A stretch of DNA of 64,000 bases from Areca catechu (Eukaryota; Streptophyta; Magnoliopsida; Arecales; Arecaceae): positions 178,596,526 through 178,660,525 of the forward strand of contig CM038039.1 in assembly GCA_021397845.1 (NCBI GenBank), in the 5' to 3' direction. Shown in pieces: positions 21,803-32,269 of this stretch. Below the pieces are notes generated by a model that was given only the letters and a program-made list of their open reading frames with translations, had not been told where the DNA came from and did not search any database. Every line of letters begins with the position of its first letter. The first letter of the stretch is position 1. A program made the position numbers and the translations under genes.

Positions 21803-22119
21803 TTATAAAAGATCTTGTGTGTACACAACAAATCTTTTATAAGTTCAAAGGTAGGAAAACTCTTTCTAATTGTATCTCATACAATTCTCAACAAAACCTG
21901 GCCTCTAAAATATTAATAGCCTTGTGTGTGCACAACAAACTATAATATTTTTAGTTAAGTAAGACCCTTTATTCCTTTATAGTCATGATTGTAATAATAA
22001 TACCCTTGTGTGTTCACAACAAAGTAATATATTAAATCATGCCATAAGCATCAAAATCACCAGGCCAAAATTGTGTTAGTTACCATAATAGGCCTTGTGT
22101 GTACACAACAAACCTAATA
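21803..22119. repeat. Four dispersed hairpins with a shared core and differing, self-complementary arms
   Basis: Core CTTGTGTGTNCACAACAAA at 21814, 21921, 22015 and 22094. Arms outside the core pair differently in each copy: TTATAAAAGAT with ATCTTTTATAA (21803-21842, perfect 11 bp); an ATATTA-TAG arm with CTATAATAT (21907-21954); TAATAGG with CCTAATA (22086-22119, one mismatch). The copy at 22015 pairs only partly. The pattern suggests structure rather than primary sequence is kept. Confidence 0.75.
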
Positions 22120-22680
22120 CGGATCATAACATAATAATGACCTAGCATGAAGGAAGGCCTAATGTAGTGAATATTACACTAAGCATATCAATCAAGAATT
22201 AAGTTAATCTTATCAGCCAGGTAAGTGGGAGAGTAGTCGGAGTCCCCCCGTTGCTTTCCTAGACACCAATAAAAATTGGCCAGGTCAGTCAACAGAACCA
22301 ATTAAAAAATCACGTCCTCTTTACCGATCATGAACCACTTTTCCTAGACACCGAATGATCAACTAATCATCTTGATTATTTTGCTTTTGGTATATGACAC
22401 TACAACTTAATATAATTTTAATAGAGGATAATTCAAATAGAAGCACATTCTAATATTACCATTCATCAACCATGCATCATATATCATTTTATAATGTGCC
22501 AAGTGTGTCATCATATTAGGACAACCATCTACCATATAATGGATCCACCATTATGCCAGGGCAACCTTATTTCAGTATGATGACTAGAAAGCTAAACATA
22601 TCTCTATATCGGTTAAGGTTTAAGTGAAAACCCTAACCAGTGACATACATATATGTATAAACATATCAATCATATGTAAC

Positions 22681-22955
22681 TTTAAATTTTTGTAGAGTCC
22701 TACAAAATTGGACAACTTCAAATTTTGTAGAGTTCTACAAAAATGGGCAACCTCAAGAGTCCTACAAAATTGGGCAACTTCAAATTTTGTAGAGTCCTAC
22801 CAAAATGGGCAACCTCAAGAGTCCTACAAAATTGGGCAACTTTAAATTTTGTAGAGTCTTACAAAAAAAGGCAACCTCAAGAGTCCTACAAAAATGGGTC
22901 AACTTCAATTTTGTAGAGTCCTACCAAAATGGGCAACCTCAAATTTTGTATGATT
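22681..22955. repeat. Palindrome-bearing tandem block next to the primer site
   Basis: TTTTGTAGAGTCCTACAAAA (20-nt palindrome) recurs in whole or part about five times. It alternates with ATGGGCAACCTCAAGAGTCC and TTGGGCAACTTCAAAT segments, at a period of roughly 62-69 bp. The position just inside the 5' LTR makes a packaging or dimerisation signal possible, which is inference only. Confidence 0.8.
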
Positions 22956-22970
22956 TAGCCCTAATAAGGT

Positions 22971-22983
22971 GGCTCTGATACCA
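22971..22983 (-). promoter_or_regulatory. Primer binding site of the Angela-like element
   Basis: The minus strand reads TGGTATCAGAGCC one base inside the 5' LTR (edge at 22985), complementary to initiator Met tRNA. Confidence 0.93.
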
Positions 22984-22984
22984 C

Positions 22985-25439
22985 TGTAAGGATTTTGGTG
23001 ACCAGGGTGGAAGCATGGATTTCAAAAATTTATTATGAAACCACTACCAAATCCTTAACCCAAGACCTCCTTACTAGGAATTAAAACATACAAACATTCA
23101 TATATAATATAAACTAGAGTTTAGGCGCCAACCTGAAATGCTAGTATCCAATCCGATGAAGAAAACCCTGATTCAGCCTTCTTCTCCACCAGGCGCCCAA
23201 ACGTTCGCCCTCCAACGGTGATCCACATGAAAATCGGACCAAGGAAGAACTCCTTCTTCAAGTTGCTTGGAGAAGTGGAACTCTTTCGGCAGCCTTTGGT
23301 CTATTGACCACTGTAGGACACCCTGTCCTACTGTAGGGCACTAAAGACACTCTCCAAAACCACTCTTGATTTTAGGACAACCCTCCTCTAGGACCCCTTA
23401 GGCTTATGTCCTAAAACAAAGTCTTGTCTTATTAGAAAAGACCTTGTCTTAACAAGACAAGTCTTATCTTAAAGAAAGAAGGAGGGAGAGAGAGACATTC
23501 AGAATAATACTTCGGTGGAATTCTTTTTTTTTTTTGAGACTCATTTCACCGCCCCCTATTTATAGATACAAGAGGGGCGTGTGATATGTCCTCCCATCAA
23601 CTTATCAGATATGATTTTTCAAGATCGAAGAGAAGTTATCTAGCTTGAAAAATTATATCTAATAAGCCCATTCATGCATCGAAGGCCTTATTCACATCCC
23701 TTCTTTTATCTGGATGAATTCTCACTTGCCACATGTCAATTACCAGTCCCTAGGAAGCCAAGAGGCGCCTCTTCAATCTTCAAATATCAAAGATTATGAT
23801 GAGTCATGATAGCAGAAGGTCTCTACATCAGAACCGCGCGCTACATGAAGAGTTGCGACTCTTCATGCACCGCACGCCATCCTTCTTCCATGCAAATTTC
23901 AAAGAAAGTTGACCAGTCAAAATATAATCAATATGAGTGTCATTGGAAAGATCATAAAATTTTCTTTCTGGCCATATAAATTATATTCAAATCAGAGATC
24001 TATATTTCATTCTATGCCCTTTTGAAGTTAAGGTATCATTTAGGTACCAAGAGTCCCATGCCATTGGGACTCTTCATATATGGCATCTAAAATGCCCTTA
24101 AATCTAAATTAAAATCAGTTTTAGCTCTGATTATGCTAGCCCCACATAGAACTCAACCTAATTTAGGTTTTCCATAATAAGGTTAGCCCAATTAGCAAGC
24201 AACCGGACCCAATCCAATTGGGTTAGGAATTAGGTTAGCTTATATATGCAAGTATGTTATCCGGCTAACCAATTAGGATCCTATGACCCTAATTAAATCA
24301 TGAATGACTTCCTTGGCCAAGTCTCTATTGTGTGTGATCCATTGGGTTCTACATCTAGCAAGCAGTAGATTTAGGTTTGAGCTAATTTGATCCGATTGAA
24401 CCCGATTGACCTAATTAGGTCAAATTGGCTCACCTAATTGTCCAATTCAAATCACACATTGAATTGACTCATAAAACAGAATCAATTGGTTCATGAAGAC
24501 CTACAAGACAAGATTTATGTCTAGCAACGTATCATGTCTACCCAGAAGATGAGAAATTTTGGTGGATTTACCAAAATACCCTTCAGTGGTGAGTTACCAG
24601 GCAATTCAGTCCTTCGATCTACTTGCACCCTGAATATGACCATGGATATGGATACTTGTCAAATCCAGTTTCATATTCATTCCTTGCTCAATCTGATAAT
24701 GATGATTCATTAATGAACCATTAGAAACTATTTCTAATGTTCATACTTTGATCAAAGATTTCCCGAATCTTCATTTGATTGAAATCATCTGGATGCGCTT
24801 CCCTCTTACTAGGGTTAATCGATTCCTTTTTAACCTACTCACAACCTCCATATGCAATCCACCATACCCAGTATCATCCCATGCATGACTCAGTGTCATG
24901 ATTGAGTGTCAACCAAAGTATGGATTCATGCATACAAGGTACCATGGTACTCTCAGGTCAAAGGACCACATGCACTACTCCCACTATGAGAACTATCTAT
25001 TGACAAACAGATAAGGTTCCATTAGATGTTCTCAAGCTTGATCCATTCAATGAACTCATTCTCTAATGAGCACCCACATCCTAGTATAGTGTCAAACACA
25101 AGTCACTATGAGATCAGTCACCCTCTTCTCCAAGCATACATAGGATGTGCTTGTCTTACTGGAAACATTGATCCCCTACTCAATATCCCATTGACCAGGA
25201 ATATTCTAGATTAGGGTTTTAAGGCTTTAGGTCTCACTGGTATGATCTCATCATAATCCTAGAACCATAGCCCTAATCTATGGGGTTCATCATATCTTAA
25301 TAAAATTAATAAGACACAACGTATGATAAAAATAAAATGCCTTTATTAATTGATAATGTCAATACACTGGTTTGGGATACAAAAGAAAATCTCATCAAAA
25401 TACAACATTTCGATTGGCCTTTAAGGCATAATCCTTTCA
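22985..25439 (-). repeat. 5' LTR of the Angela-like element
   Basis: 2455 bp, homologous to 15271-17719 over its whole length. TATA TATAAATAG lies at 23564-23556 (minus sense). Inner edge ACA at 22985, outer edge TGAAAGG at 25439, followed by AGGGT. Confidence 0.93.
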
Positions 25440-25444
25440 AGGGT

Positions 25445-25784
25445 GATGGCCTGCAGCAAGGGTCATGGCCATGCAGCGAAATTCGTTACAACTAAATGTC
25501 AGAACTTGTCAAGGAGAAAGGCTCCTGGAAACTTCGGGTGGCCCCTCCAACAGGGGATTGGCTACGGCCTCAAAGAAGCCGACCATGGCACCCATCAAGG
25601 CGTCAACGATGCTAACGCACGGGCGGGGAGGTGCCCGCCGACTCTCAAAGCCCCCGAGTCAACCCTTTGGGAAAGGGGGCCGCGGGGTCCTCTCCAAGAA
25701 TCGGGGAGTCGGACCCCGCATGAGGGCCAGCCGACCGGATGCCTGGGGCTGCTTCGACCCGGGACTAGCCGAATGGGCACAACA
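25445..25784 (-). repeat. Tat1 5' LTR, U3 start
   Basis: GC-rich sequence whose sense end TGTTGTGCCCATTCGG abuts SIRE RT codons at 25785. It is contiguous with 14922-15270 once the Copia insertion is removed. The plus-strand ORFs here have no recognisable domain. Confidence 0.75.
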
Positions 25785-26440
25785 ATCCCTTTATTGGTTT
25801 GTTTGATTTGGAGTATGAGGAAGTAGCTTAATTCTCTCATCATGCTCATCTCGATCTCACATTGCATAAGCTTAGCAAACTCTTGACAAAAAACTTCATT
25901 AGTGGCACCAAATATAATATCATTAACATAAATTTGTACTACTAAGAGATCATCGGCATTTTTTTTTAGAAACAAAGTAGCATCAACATGATCCTTAGTA
26001 AAGCCATTATCAATTAGAAATTTGCTTAATCTTTCATACCATGCATGTGGGGCCTGTTTTAAACTATAAAGAGCTTTTTGCAGTTTGAAAACATGATCAG
26101 GATATGCATGATTATCAAATATTTCTACATATACTTCTTCTGCTATGTATCCATTTAAAAAAGTACTTTTAACATCTATTTGAAATAATTTGAAATCCAT
26201 GAACATGCAAATATAAAAAGTAATATAATAGCTTCAAGTCTAGCTACTGGAGCAAATGTTTCATTAAAATTAATTCATTCTTCTTGATTGTAACCCTTAG
26301 CTACCAGTCTAGCCTTGTTCCTAGTTATAATTTCATTTTCATCCAACTTATTTTTATATACCCATTTAGTGCCTATAATGGAAGTATTTGATGATCTTTC
26401 TATTAATGTCTAAACCTTATTTATTTCAAATTGGTTTAAT
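25785..26440 (-). pseudogene. SIRE-like reverse transcriptase, truncated by Tat1
   Basis: It reads FQIDVKSTFLNG, EEVYVE, HVFKLQKALYSLKQAPHAWYERL and LLVVQIYVNDIIFG. The catalytic motif is YVND rather than YVDD, so one metal-binding Asp is lost. The frame continues to QIKQTNKGIV, then crosses into LTR sequence. Stops occur above 26206. The rest of RT and RNase H is beyond the left window edge. Confidence 0.9.
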
Positions 26441-27621
26441 TTTTATTGCATAGCAACATCCAATTAGGATCTTTTTCAGCTTCTATATTTTTAGGTTCTA
26501 TTTGAGATACAAAAATAAGATAATCACATTCATTTCTAAGAGAGGATCGAGTTCTTACCCTTTTTGATGGATCCCCTAAGATTAGTTCCTTAGGATGTCC
26601 ATGAGCATACCTCCATTCCTTAGGTAGGTCATTATGCTCTGGTGAAGGTCTTGTGACTTCTTCTTCATTCTCCTTGCTTTGATCTTCCTCATTCTCTTTA
26701 GAAGGAGGATCATTCAAAGTCAGCTTCTCGAGTCCTTTAATACCTTTAACATCATCAGAAGTATCCTCTTTTCTAGAGGACTTATTAGTGGATTCTTCAA
26801 ATATAACATGCATAGATTCTTCTATTACAAGTGTTCTTTTGTTGAAAACCCTGTATGCCTTGCTAGATGTTGAGTATCCTAAAAAGATACCTCATCTGAT
26901 ATGGTATCAAATTTGCTTAAATTATCTTTTCCATTGTTTAATATGAAACACCAACAACCAAACACATGAAAATACTTAACGATAGGTTTTCTTTCTTTCC
27001 AAAGTTCATAGAGTGTGTTCTTTAAAATTGGTCAGATTAAAACTTAATTTAAAATGTAACAGATAGTATTAATAGCTTCAGCTTAAAAATATCTAAGAAG
27101 GTCATTTTCACAAAGCATTGTGTGTGCCAATTCTTCTAAAATTCTATTTTTTCTTTTTACTACCTCATTTTGTTGAGGTGTTCTATGTGTAGAAAAGTTA
27201 TGTTCAATATTTTTTTCATTACAAAATCTTCAAAATCCTGATTTTCAAATTCAGTTCCATGATAACTTCAGATACAAACAATAAAAATACATTTTTCATT
27301 TGAAACTTTTCTATAAAACATTATAAAAATAGAAAAAGATTCATCTTTATGTGCTAAGAATAAAACCTAAGTAAAATGAGAGAAATCATCAACTATAACT
27401 AAACCATATCTCTTGCCTTCTAGGCTTGTGACCCTAGTTAGCCCAAAAAGATCCATATGGAGTAGTTCTAGTGGCTTAGTGGTTGAAACAATTTCTTTAG
27501 ATTTAAAAGTTCTTGTTTGTTTACCAAATTGGCAAGCATCATAAATCTTATCTTTTTCAAATCTTAGTTTTGGCAAATCTTTGACTAAATCCTTTTTGTA
27601 TAATTTGAAAAGTAAATGCAT
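26441..27621 (-). pseudogene. SIRE-like integrase and integrase-RT linker, heavily broken
   Basis: 27621-27367 has the zinc region remnant YDACQFGKQTRTF and the core start LHMDLFGLTRV...GLVIVDDFSHFT (first Asp). Between 27366 and 26880 only scattered codons remain; the second Asp and the Glu region are degraded by stops and indels. 26813-26436 is the acidic, Ser/Glu-rich linker before RT (KVRTRSSLRNECDYL-like). Confidence 0.8.
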
Positions 27622-27633
27622 GCTTGTATGACC

Positions 27634-28092
27634 TCATCTACGATGCCACAACCAGCTAGTCTCATTGATTTTGGCATCCATTGTAACTAGGCATTCACCA
27701 TCTTGTATAGGAAGATTATCAAGATCAACTAGATAGATGTTGCTATGCCTATTTTTAATGAATTTCAGCTCATTATCACTAAGATTATACACTATGCAAA
27801 GAGATGATTCAAAAATAACTTTAAAACCTTTATCACAAAATTGGCTAATACTTAGTAAATTATATTTTAAACCTTCTACTAATAATATATTATCAATAAA
27901 AGTATATGAAGAAATGTGAACTTTACCAACACCAATAATTTTTCCTTTTCTATTGTCTCCAAAGGTCACATTCCCCCCATTTAAAGCTTCAAGAGAGGTG
28001 AATTGCTCCACATCTCCTGTCATGTATCTTGAACAACAACTGTCAAGGTACCATATTCTTCTTTTTTCCTTGATTGCAAGACATACCTGCAA
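27634..28092 (-). pseudogene. SIRE-like aspartic protease and pre-integrase
   Basis: The catalytic loop reads WYLDSCCSRYMTG: DSC stands where DSG is normal. Then VTFGDNRKGKIIGVG, NLLSISQFCDKGF and the pre-integrase stretch NIYLVDL...SWLWHRR follow. It is flanked by stops on both sides. Confidence 0.88.
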
Positions 28093-29715
28093 AAAAGATC
28101 AAGTTAATGCTTTAGGTATCCAAGCCATCTTAGGTCCTTTAGGGTTAGTAGTGATGGTTCCTTTTGGAACCCAAACTTTTCTAGATTGTTTACCTTTCTT
28201 AAATTGCATTGATATGCCTTACGCCCAAATTTTCTACAATAATAACATATAATACTAGAAGATGCAGGAACAAAGAAGTTTTTGAAATACTTTTATTGTT
28301 TTTGAGATTTATATCCCAAACTGGCTTTGTTAAAAACTGCATATTGACTATTTAATGATAAATTTAATTTTTCAGAACTAAATGTAAATTTTTTAACAAA
28401 AGGCTTAACTCTATTAAGTTCTTCTTTAAACTTCTTGTTCTCCAACTCAAGGTCTTTGTTTTTCTTCATAAGCTCATCATTTGAAATAAAAATCTTGAGT
28501 CTTTTTAGAACTTCTATCTCTTTTGAGAGAGCATTCTTTTCCTTTTCCAAAACACCAACCTTGGATTTTAATTCCTTGTTTTCATCACCAAGATTGTTGT
28601 TTTCAAAAGAAAAAAAATCAACTTGCTTCTTTAATTTCTTGTGCTCAATTTTCAACAATTTATATTCATGCATAAGTTCATCAAAAATATCTCTAAGCTC
28701 TTCAAAGGTAAATTCAAATTTAGATTGTACCTTATTTTCATATGCCATGAGACAAAGATTGGCAACTTCTTGTTGCTCTTCCTTTGAAGTAGAGTCTTTA
28801 CTTTCGCTCCATGCAGCCATCATCGGCTTCTTCTTGTATTTTTTTGTCAACTTCTTGAGGAGAGGATAATTGAACTTATAATGACCAGGCTTCTTACATT
28901 CAAAGCAAATGGGTTGGTCCTTCTCCTTCTCCTTTTCTTTTTCTTTGTCCTTGCCTTTATCCTTACTAGGCTCTCCTTTGTGTGGCTTTGTTTTGTATGA
29001 ATACTTTTTCTTCATCATAAATCTCCTAAATTTTCTAGTCACCAGAGCCTCATCATCTTTATCTTCACTTTCTTTTAATTCCTTACTTGAAGGTTCCTTT
29101 GGTGTAGTGGATTTGAGAACAATTATCTTCTTCTTTCCATCTGCATCCACTACTTTTTATTTTAAGTTCAACTCATAGGTCATGAGGGAACCAATGAGCT
29201 GCTCCAAGGTTAGGGTTTCAATATCTTTCACTTCTTGAATAGCCATCACCTTTGGATCCCATGAAGATGGCAAATACCTAAGAATTTTGTTAACCAAATC
29301 AGCATTAGACATTACTTTGCCAAGACTTCTTATTCCATTAACAATATTAGTAAATCTTATATACATATCAGTGATGTCCATTAGTCTCCATTCTAAACAT
29401 TTTATATGTGTGCACAAGCATATTTACTTTAGTATTTTTCACTTGATGGGTACCCTCATGTATAACCTCAAGTGTGTCCTATATTTTCTTCGGCAATGCA
29501 CATGTAGAAATCCTATTGAATTCGCTAGGATCCAATGTGCAATAAAGCAAGTTCATTGCTTTGGCATTAAGTTCATATTACTTAATATCATTTTCATCCC
29601 AATCTTCTTCAAGCTTTGGAATGAAAACACCATTAACCATAATTGAAGAAACATGTGGACCTCTAACTACTACTTTCCAAAGTTTATAGTCAATAAAATG
29701 CATGTAAATATGCAT
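28093..29715 (-). pseudogene. SIRE-like gag (UBN2-type) with CCHC knuckle remnant and coiled coil
   Basis: The N-terminal part (29715-29418) shows YKLWKVVV, YELNAKAMNLLYC and DTLEVIHEGTHQVK, the UBN2/gag-polypeptide-of-Copia pattern, with several stops. Next is ITDMYIRFTNIVNGI...LTLEQLIGSLMTYE (29417-29157). Then comes a long open frame (29150-28293) with a basic KDKEKEKEKEK stretch and CFECKKPGHYKFN, where the final knuckle Cys is Asn, followed by a long Lys/Glu coiled coil. The C-terminal coiled coil is typical of SIRE gag. Confidence 0.85.
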
Positions 29716-29855
29716 GCGTGTTTTCTAATATATGTAATTTATGCCATTAAAAAATTATGGTCTATTTGAGGCTTGACCCTCAATAACACTAGTACCTATT
29801 GGGGCTGCTATAGATCTTTTACTTAAGGTGGTTAGACCTATTTAGCTGAGTACAA
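29716..29855 (-). other. SIRE-like leader
   Basis: A short untranslated leader between primer site and gag; no further feature seen. Confidence 0.6.
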
Positions 29856-29868
29856 GGCTCTGATACCA
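29856..29868 (-). promoter_or_regulatory. Primer binding site of the SIRE-like element
   Basis: The minus strand reads TGGTATCAGAGCC two bases inside the LTR edge; matches initiator Met tRNA. Confidence 0.92.
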
Positions 29869-30175
29869 TTTGTTGCCCAGTAAAGCAACCCAAGAGGGGG
29901 GTGAATTGGGTTTTAAAATTTTTTACAAGAATTTAAATATGGTGCTAGTATATTTCCAAAATGTTTATGTGCTTAATAATAATATGCAGCAGAAGTATTG
30001 AAGTAAATGTAGGAGTAAATGTCAATCACAAACATAAAGGATTTATAATTGTTCGGTGTATCCCAAAACATCTACGTCCACTCCCCAAGCTTTCCTTGAA
30101 AATTTTACTATAATCCACCCTTGATTACAGCAGATTAGTTTTCTGGACTCACTAATCAAAACCCCTTGATTTTCA

Positions 30176-30345
30176 CAAGACTAACAAAAAACCTAGTTGG
30201 TTTTTATACAAGGCTTACAAACAACCTAAGTTGGTTTTCATACAAGGCTTACCAACAATCTAAGTTGGTTTTCACTCAAGGCTTACCAACAACCCAAGTT
30301 GGTTTTCACTCAAGGCTCACCAACAAATCTCAATACTGGTTTCAA
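30176..30345. repeat. 34-bp tandem units in the SIRE LTR
   Basis: Units begin AAGGCTYACC at 30210, 30244, 30278 and 30312, with a degenerate one at 30176. Each contains CCAACAA and TTGGTT arms able to pair, so the block could fold as a row of hairpins. It lies close to the LTR 3' end in the sense orientation. Confidence 0.85.
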
Positions 30346-30740
30346 TCCTCTTGAAACTAGTAACAACAAGAATAACTCAAGTACAATGTAAAAATACAAT
30401 AAGCTTTCTCAAAAAATAAATAAACTCGATGAAGCTCTTGAATGTTGTTAAGAAGCTTGTCTTCAAGTTGTTAAAGTCTTAATCAATGCTTGAATATGTG
30501 GACTTGAATGCTCTTGAATGCTTGAAGGAACAACTCACTCAAAACTTTTGAATGCTTAATTTATTCTTCAATAAATCACTATTCATTACTTCCCTCTTAT
30601 ATTTTGATGGACTTTAAATTCTTTTCCAAGCCTTAAAAAATTATTTATAGCTATTGGAGAGGAGAAAATAGCTATTAGACATAAAATGAAAAAGTTCTAC
30701 GCTTCAAAAGACTAGCTGTTACTATTCTCTCAAACCTGTA

Positions 30741-31090
30741 AGTGTCGACACTTCAGTCAATGAGTCGACACATGAGTCAACACTTGATCAAATTAGTCTT
30801 CTGAAGCTCTTTGGAATGCACTGGTGCATCAACACTTCTTCTGGTGAGTCAATACTTGAGTTGACACTTTATCTTCATGAGTCGATACTTGAGTGAATTC
30901 CTGGAATCAGCATATTCTATAATCTTTCTGGTCTCATGCCTTGAGTCGACACTTGGCTGACCATGAGTCGACACTCGAGTCAACACTTGGTAATTCATGA
31001 GTTGACACTTGATCATGCCGGCTGAAACTTTTTTTGCGAAGCATCTCAAGCTTCTATGAGTCAACACTTCAATTCCATAAGTCGACAATG
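30741..31090. repeat. Cluster of about a dozen GTCGACAC-type motifs in the SIRE LTR
   Basis: GAGTCGACACTT and close variants (GTCAACAC, GTTGACAC, GTCGATAC) occur near 30744, 30764, 30776, 30846, 30859, 30878, 30952, 30967, 30979, 31000, 31059 and 31080. Spacing is irregular, 12 to 75 bp. They lie in the presumed U3. They could be protein-binding sites or microsatellite-like growth. Confidence 0.7.
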
Positions 31091-31767
31091 GCTGAAACAA
31101 TGCTGAAACTTGTCCAAATTCAAAATTTGAATCCTTCAAAGTCTTCCTTATGTCCCAAGGTCCATATAACTTGAAAATCCATTATCTTAAGTGACTCCTT
31201 AAACAAGATGAAAAGCATTTCAACCTTCAACACACTATTACTTTGATGAGTACCTTATTTTGTTAAACACACTTTTAACACTCACTTAGTACTCAAATAT
31301 ACTTAAGTATTTTGTTATTCATCAAAATCAAGACAGGAGTCAACACATCTCATTGAGGGCTCTAGTGCACTTGACCCCTCAAAAGGCGATCCCAGCTCTA
31401 TGGAAGAGCTTAGGATTCTAGGAGACATCTAGTCTGAAGGTTTTGTTGTCTTTCCTATACCTTAGAATCTTGGAGAGTAAAATTATTAATCAAGAGGTTC
31501 TAAATCCATATAATCATTGTCTATATGTGTAATCTAATTATATTAATGAAAAATGTTTAGCATTTTTGTGCTTGTGATGCATCAACTAGTTATTTCTTTG
31601 AAATACTTGTTTACTTCACATTACGTGATCACAAAATTGTGTCCATGTGAATGGTGAAGGTTTGGGTAGTCAACTATGGTACCTCCAATCGTAGTCTTTC
31701 CAATCTCAAATTGTAGAAATCCAATGACCATATATCTGATCACTATAGCCTATGGGCTTCCGATCAT

Positions 31768-31922
31768 TATTCTTTTGATCATTGGAGATTATGGGTTTTC
31801 AACCATTACTTTTTTAATCACTGGAGCCTATGGACTTTTGATCATTATTTTTTTGATTACTGGAGCTTATGGGCTTCTGATCATTATTTTTCAATTACTA
31901 GAGCCTATGGACTTCCAATTAT
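31768..31922. repeat. 39-bp tandem repeat of Tat2, about four units
   Basis: Units of 38-39 bp share ATCATTATT...TGGAGCCTATGG(A/G)CTT. They sit after the integrase end, exactly where Tat1 has its 45-bp repeat, but the sequence is different. The plus-strand ORF spanning it is a repeat artefact. Confidence 0.85.
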
Positions 31923-32269
31923 TATTGGTGATTCTATTTTTAGTTAAGGATTCGAATGGATCCTTTGGTGAATCTCTTAAGCCAATGAGTTTCTAAGCCA
32001 CCCAATATGGAATCTCGATTCTACAAGCAGCTTAATTCTTAATACAAAGGTGGTTTTAGATGAATTTCCTTGATGTTGTTCTGCCTAATGGAATCATACT
32101 CAAAGGACTTTTGTCAAAAGACCCTTTTGACCATAGATATTAGCAATAAAGAATCTTTATTTAATGAATAGGGCACATTACTGGTTATAGGTCCATAGAT
32201 TCATGAAGTTCCATGATCAGAGTAGAGGAGTTATAGATTGCTTCAATTGATAGGTCCCTGGCTTGATGA

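Larger units (their letters stand above)
21626..22970 (-). other. Untranslated leader of the Angela-like element with two kinds of hairpin repeats
   Basis: This 1.3-kb leader between primer site and gag has no conserved ORF. It holds four CTTGTGTGTNCACAACAAA hairpins (21803-22119) and a block of TTTTGTAG/CTACAAAA palindromes (22681-22955), listed separately. Between them lies a block resembling chromovirus leaders (GGCCAGGT...GACACC). Confidence 0.8.
15271..25439 (-). mobile_element. Angela/Tork-like Ty1/Copia element, complete structure but coding broken
   Basis: 10.17 kb with LTRs 15271-17719 and 22985-25439, flanked by the duplication AGGGT (15266-15270 and 25440-25444). Minus-strand order is gag, protease, integrase, RT, RNase H, which defines Copia. 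PBS and polypurine tract are both recognisable. Comparing the first 200 bp of the LTRs by eye I see about 12 differences, so it is not recent. Domain text, for instance NGGAVSWKSSKQ and the SLQGLQR protease neighbourhood, resembles the Angela/Tork branch (recognition, not a tree). It interrupts the Tat1 5' LTR. Confidence 0.92.
1..25784 (-). mobile_element. Tat-lineage Ty3/Gypsy retrotransposon Tat1, interrupted, 3' LTR outside window
   Basis: In minus-strand order the element has a 5' LTR (25784 to 14922, split by a Copia insertion), a leader with a TGGCGCTA-type primer binding site, gag, protease, reverse transcriptase, RNase H, integrase, a spacer with 45-bp tandem repeats, and a plus-strand accessory gene. 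The 3' LTR lies left of base 1. Domain order PR-RT-RH-IN makes it Gypsy. The absence of a chromodomain, the second-strand accessory gene and the post-integrase tandem repeats place it in the Tat lineage (Retand/Grande/Ogre group), which is established knowledge. It carries insertion T (6332-13339) and an Angela-like Copia (15271-25439), and is itself inserted in the SIRE-like element at 25785. All ORFs carry stops, so it cannot be autonomous now. Confidence 0.85.
25785..31335 (-). mobile_element. SIRE-like Ty1/Copia element, 5' two-thirds; remainder lies left of the window
   Basis: Minus-strand order: 5' LTR (31335-29871), primer site, gag, protease, integrase, linker, RT, cut at 25785 by the Tat1 LTR. 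RT, gag and integrase wording fit the SIRE/Maximus branch. ATCCC (25785-25789) should be one half of the Tat1 target duplication; its partner is outside the window. The sequence right of the LTR is GGAGT (31336-31340). Confidence 0.88.
29871..31335 (-). repeat. 5' LTR of the SIRE-like element
   Basis: 1465 bp. The sense orientation opens TGTCTTGATTTTGATG at 31335 and ends CTGGGCAACA at 29871. It contains two internal repeat clusters: 34-bp tandem units (30176-30345) and dispersed GAGTCGACACTT motifs (30741-31090). Confidence 0.88.

Noticed and set aside
28435..29178. Plus-strand Ser/Phe-rich ORFs
   Set aside because: Antisense of the Lys/Glu-rich SIRE gag; such composition makes long fortuitous antisense frames.
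31676..31996. Plus-strand ORF with hydrophobic 13-residue repeats that looks like a multi-pass membrane protein
   Set aside because: It is the translation of a 39-bp non-coding tandem repeat of Tat2; AT-rich repeats give Ile/Leu/Phe runs by chance.
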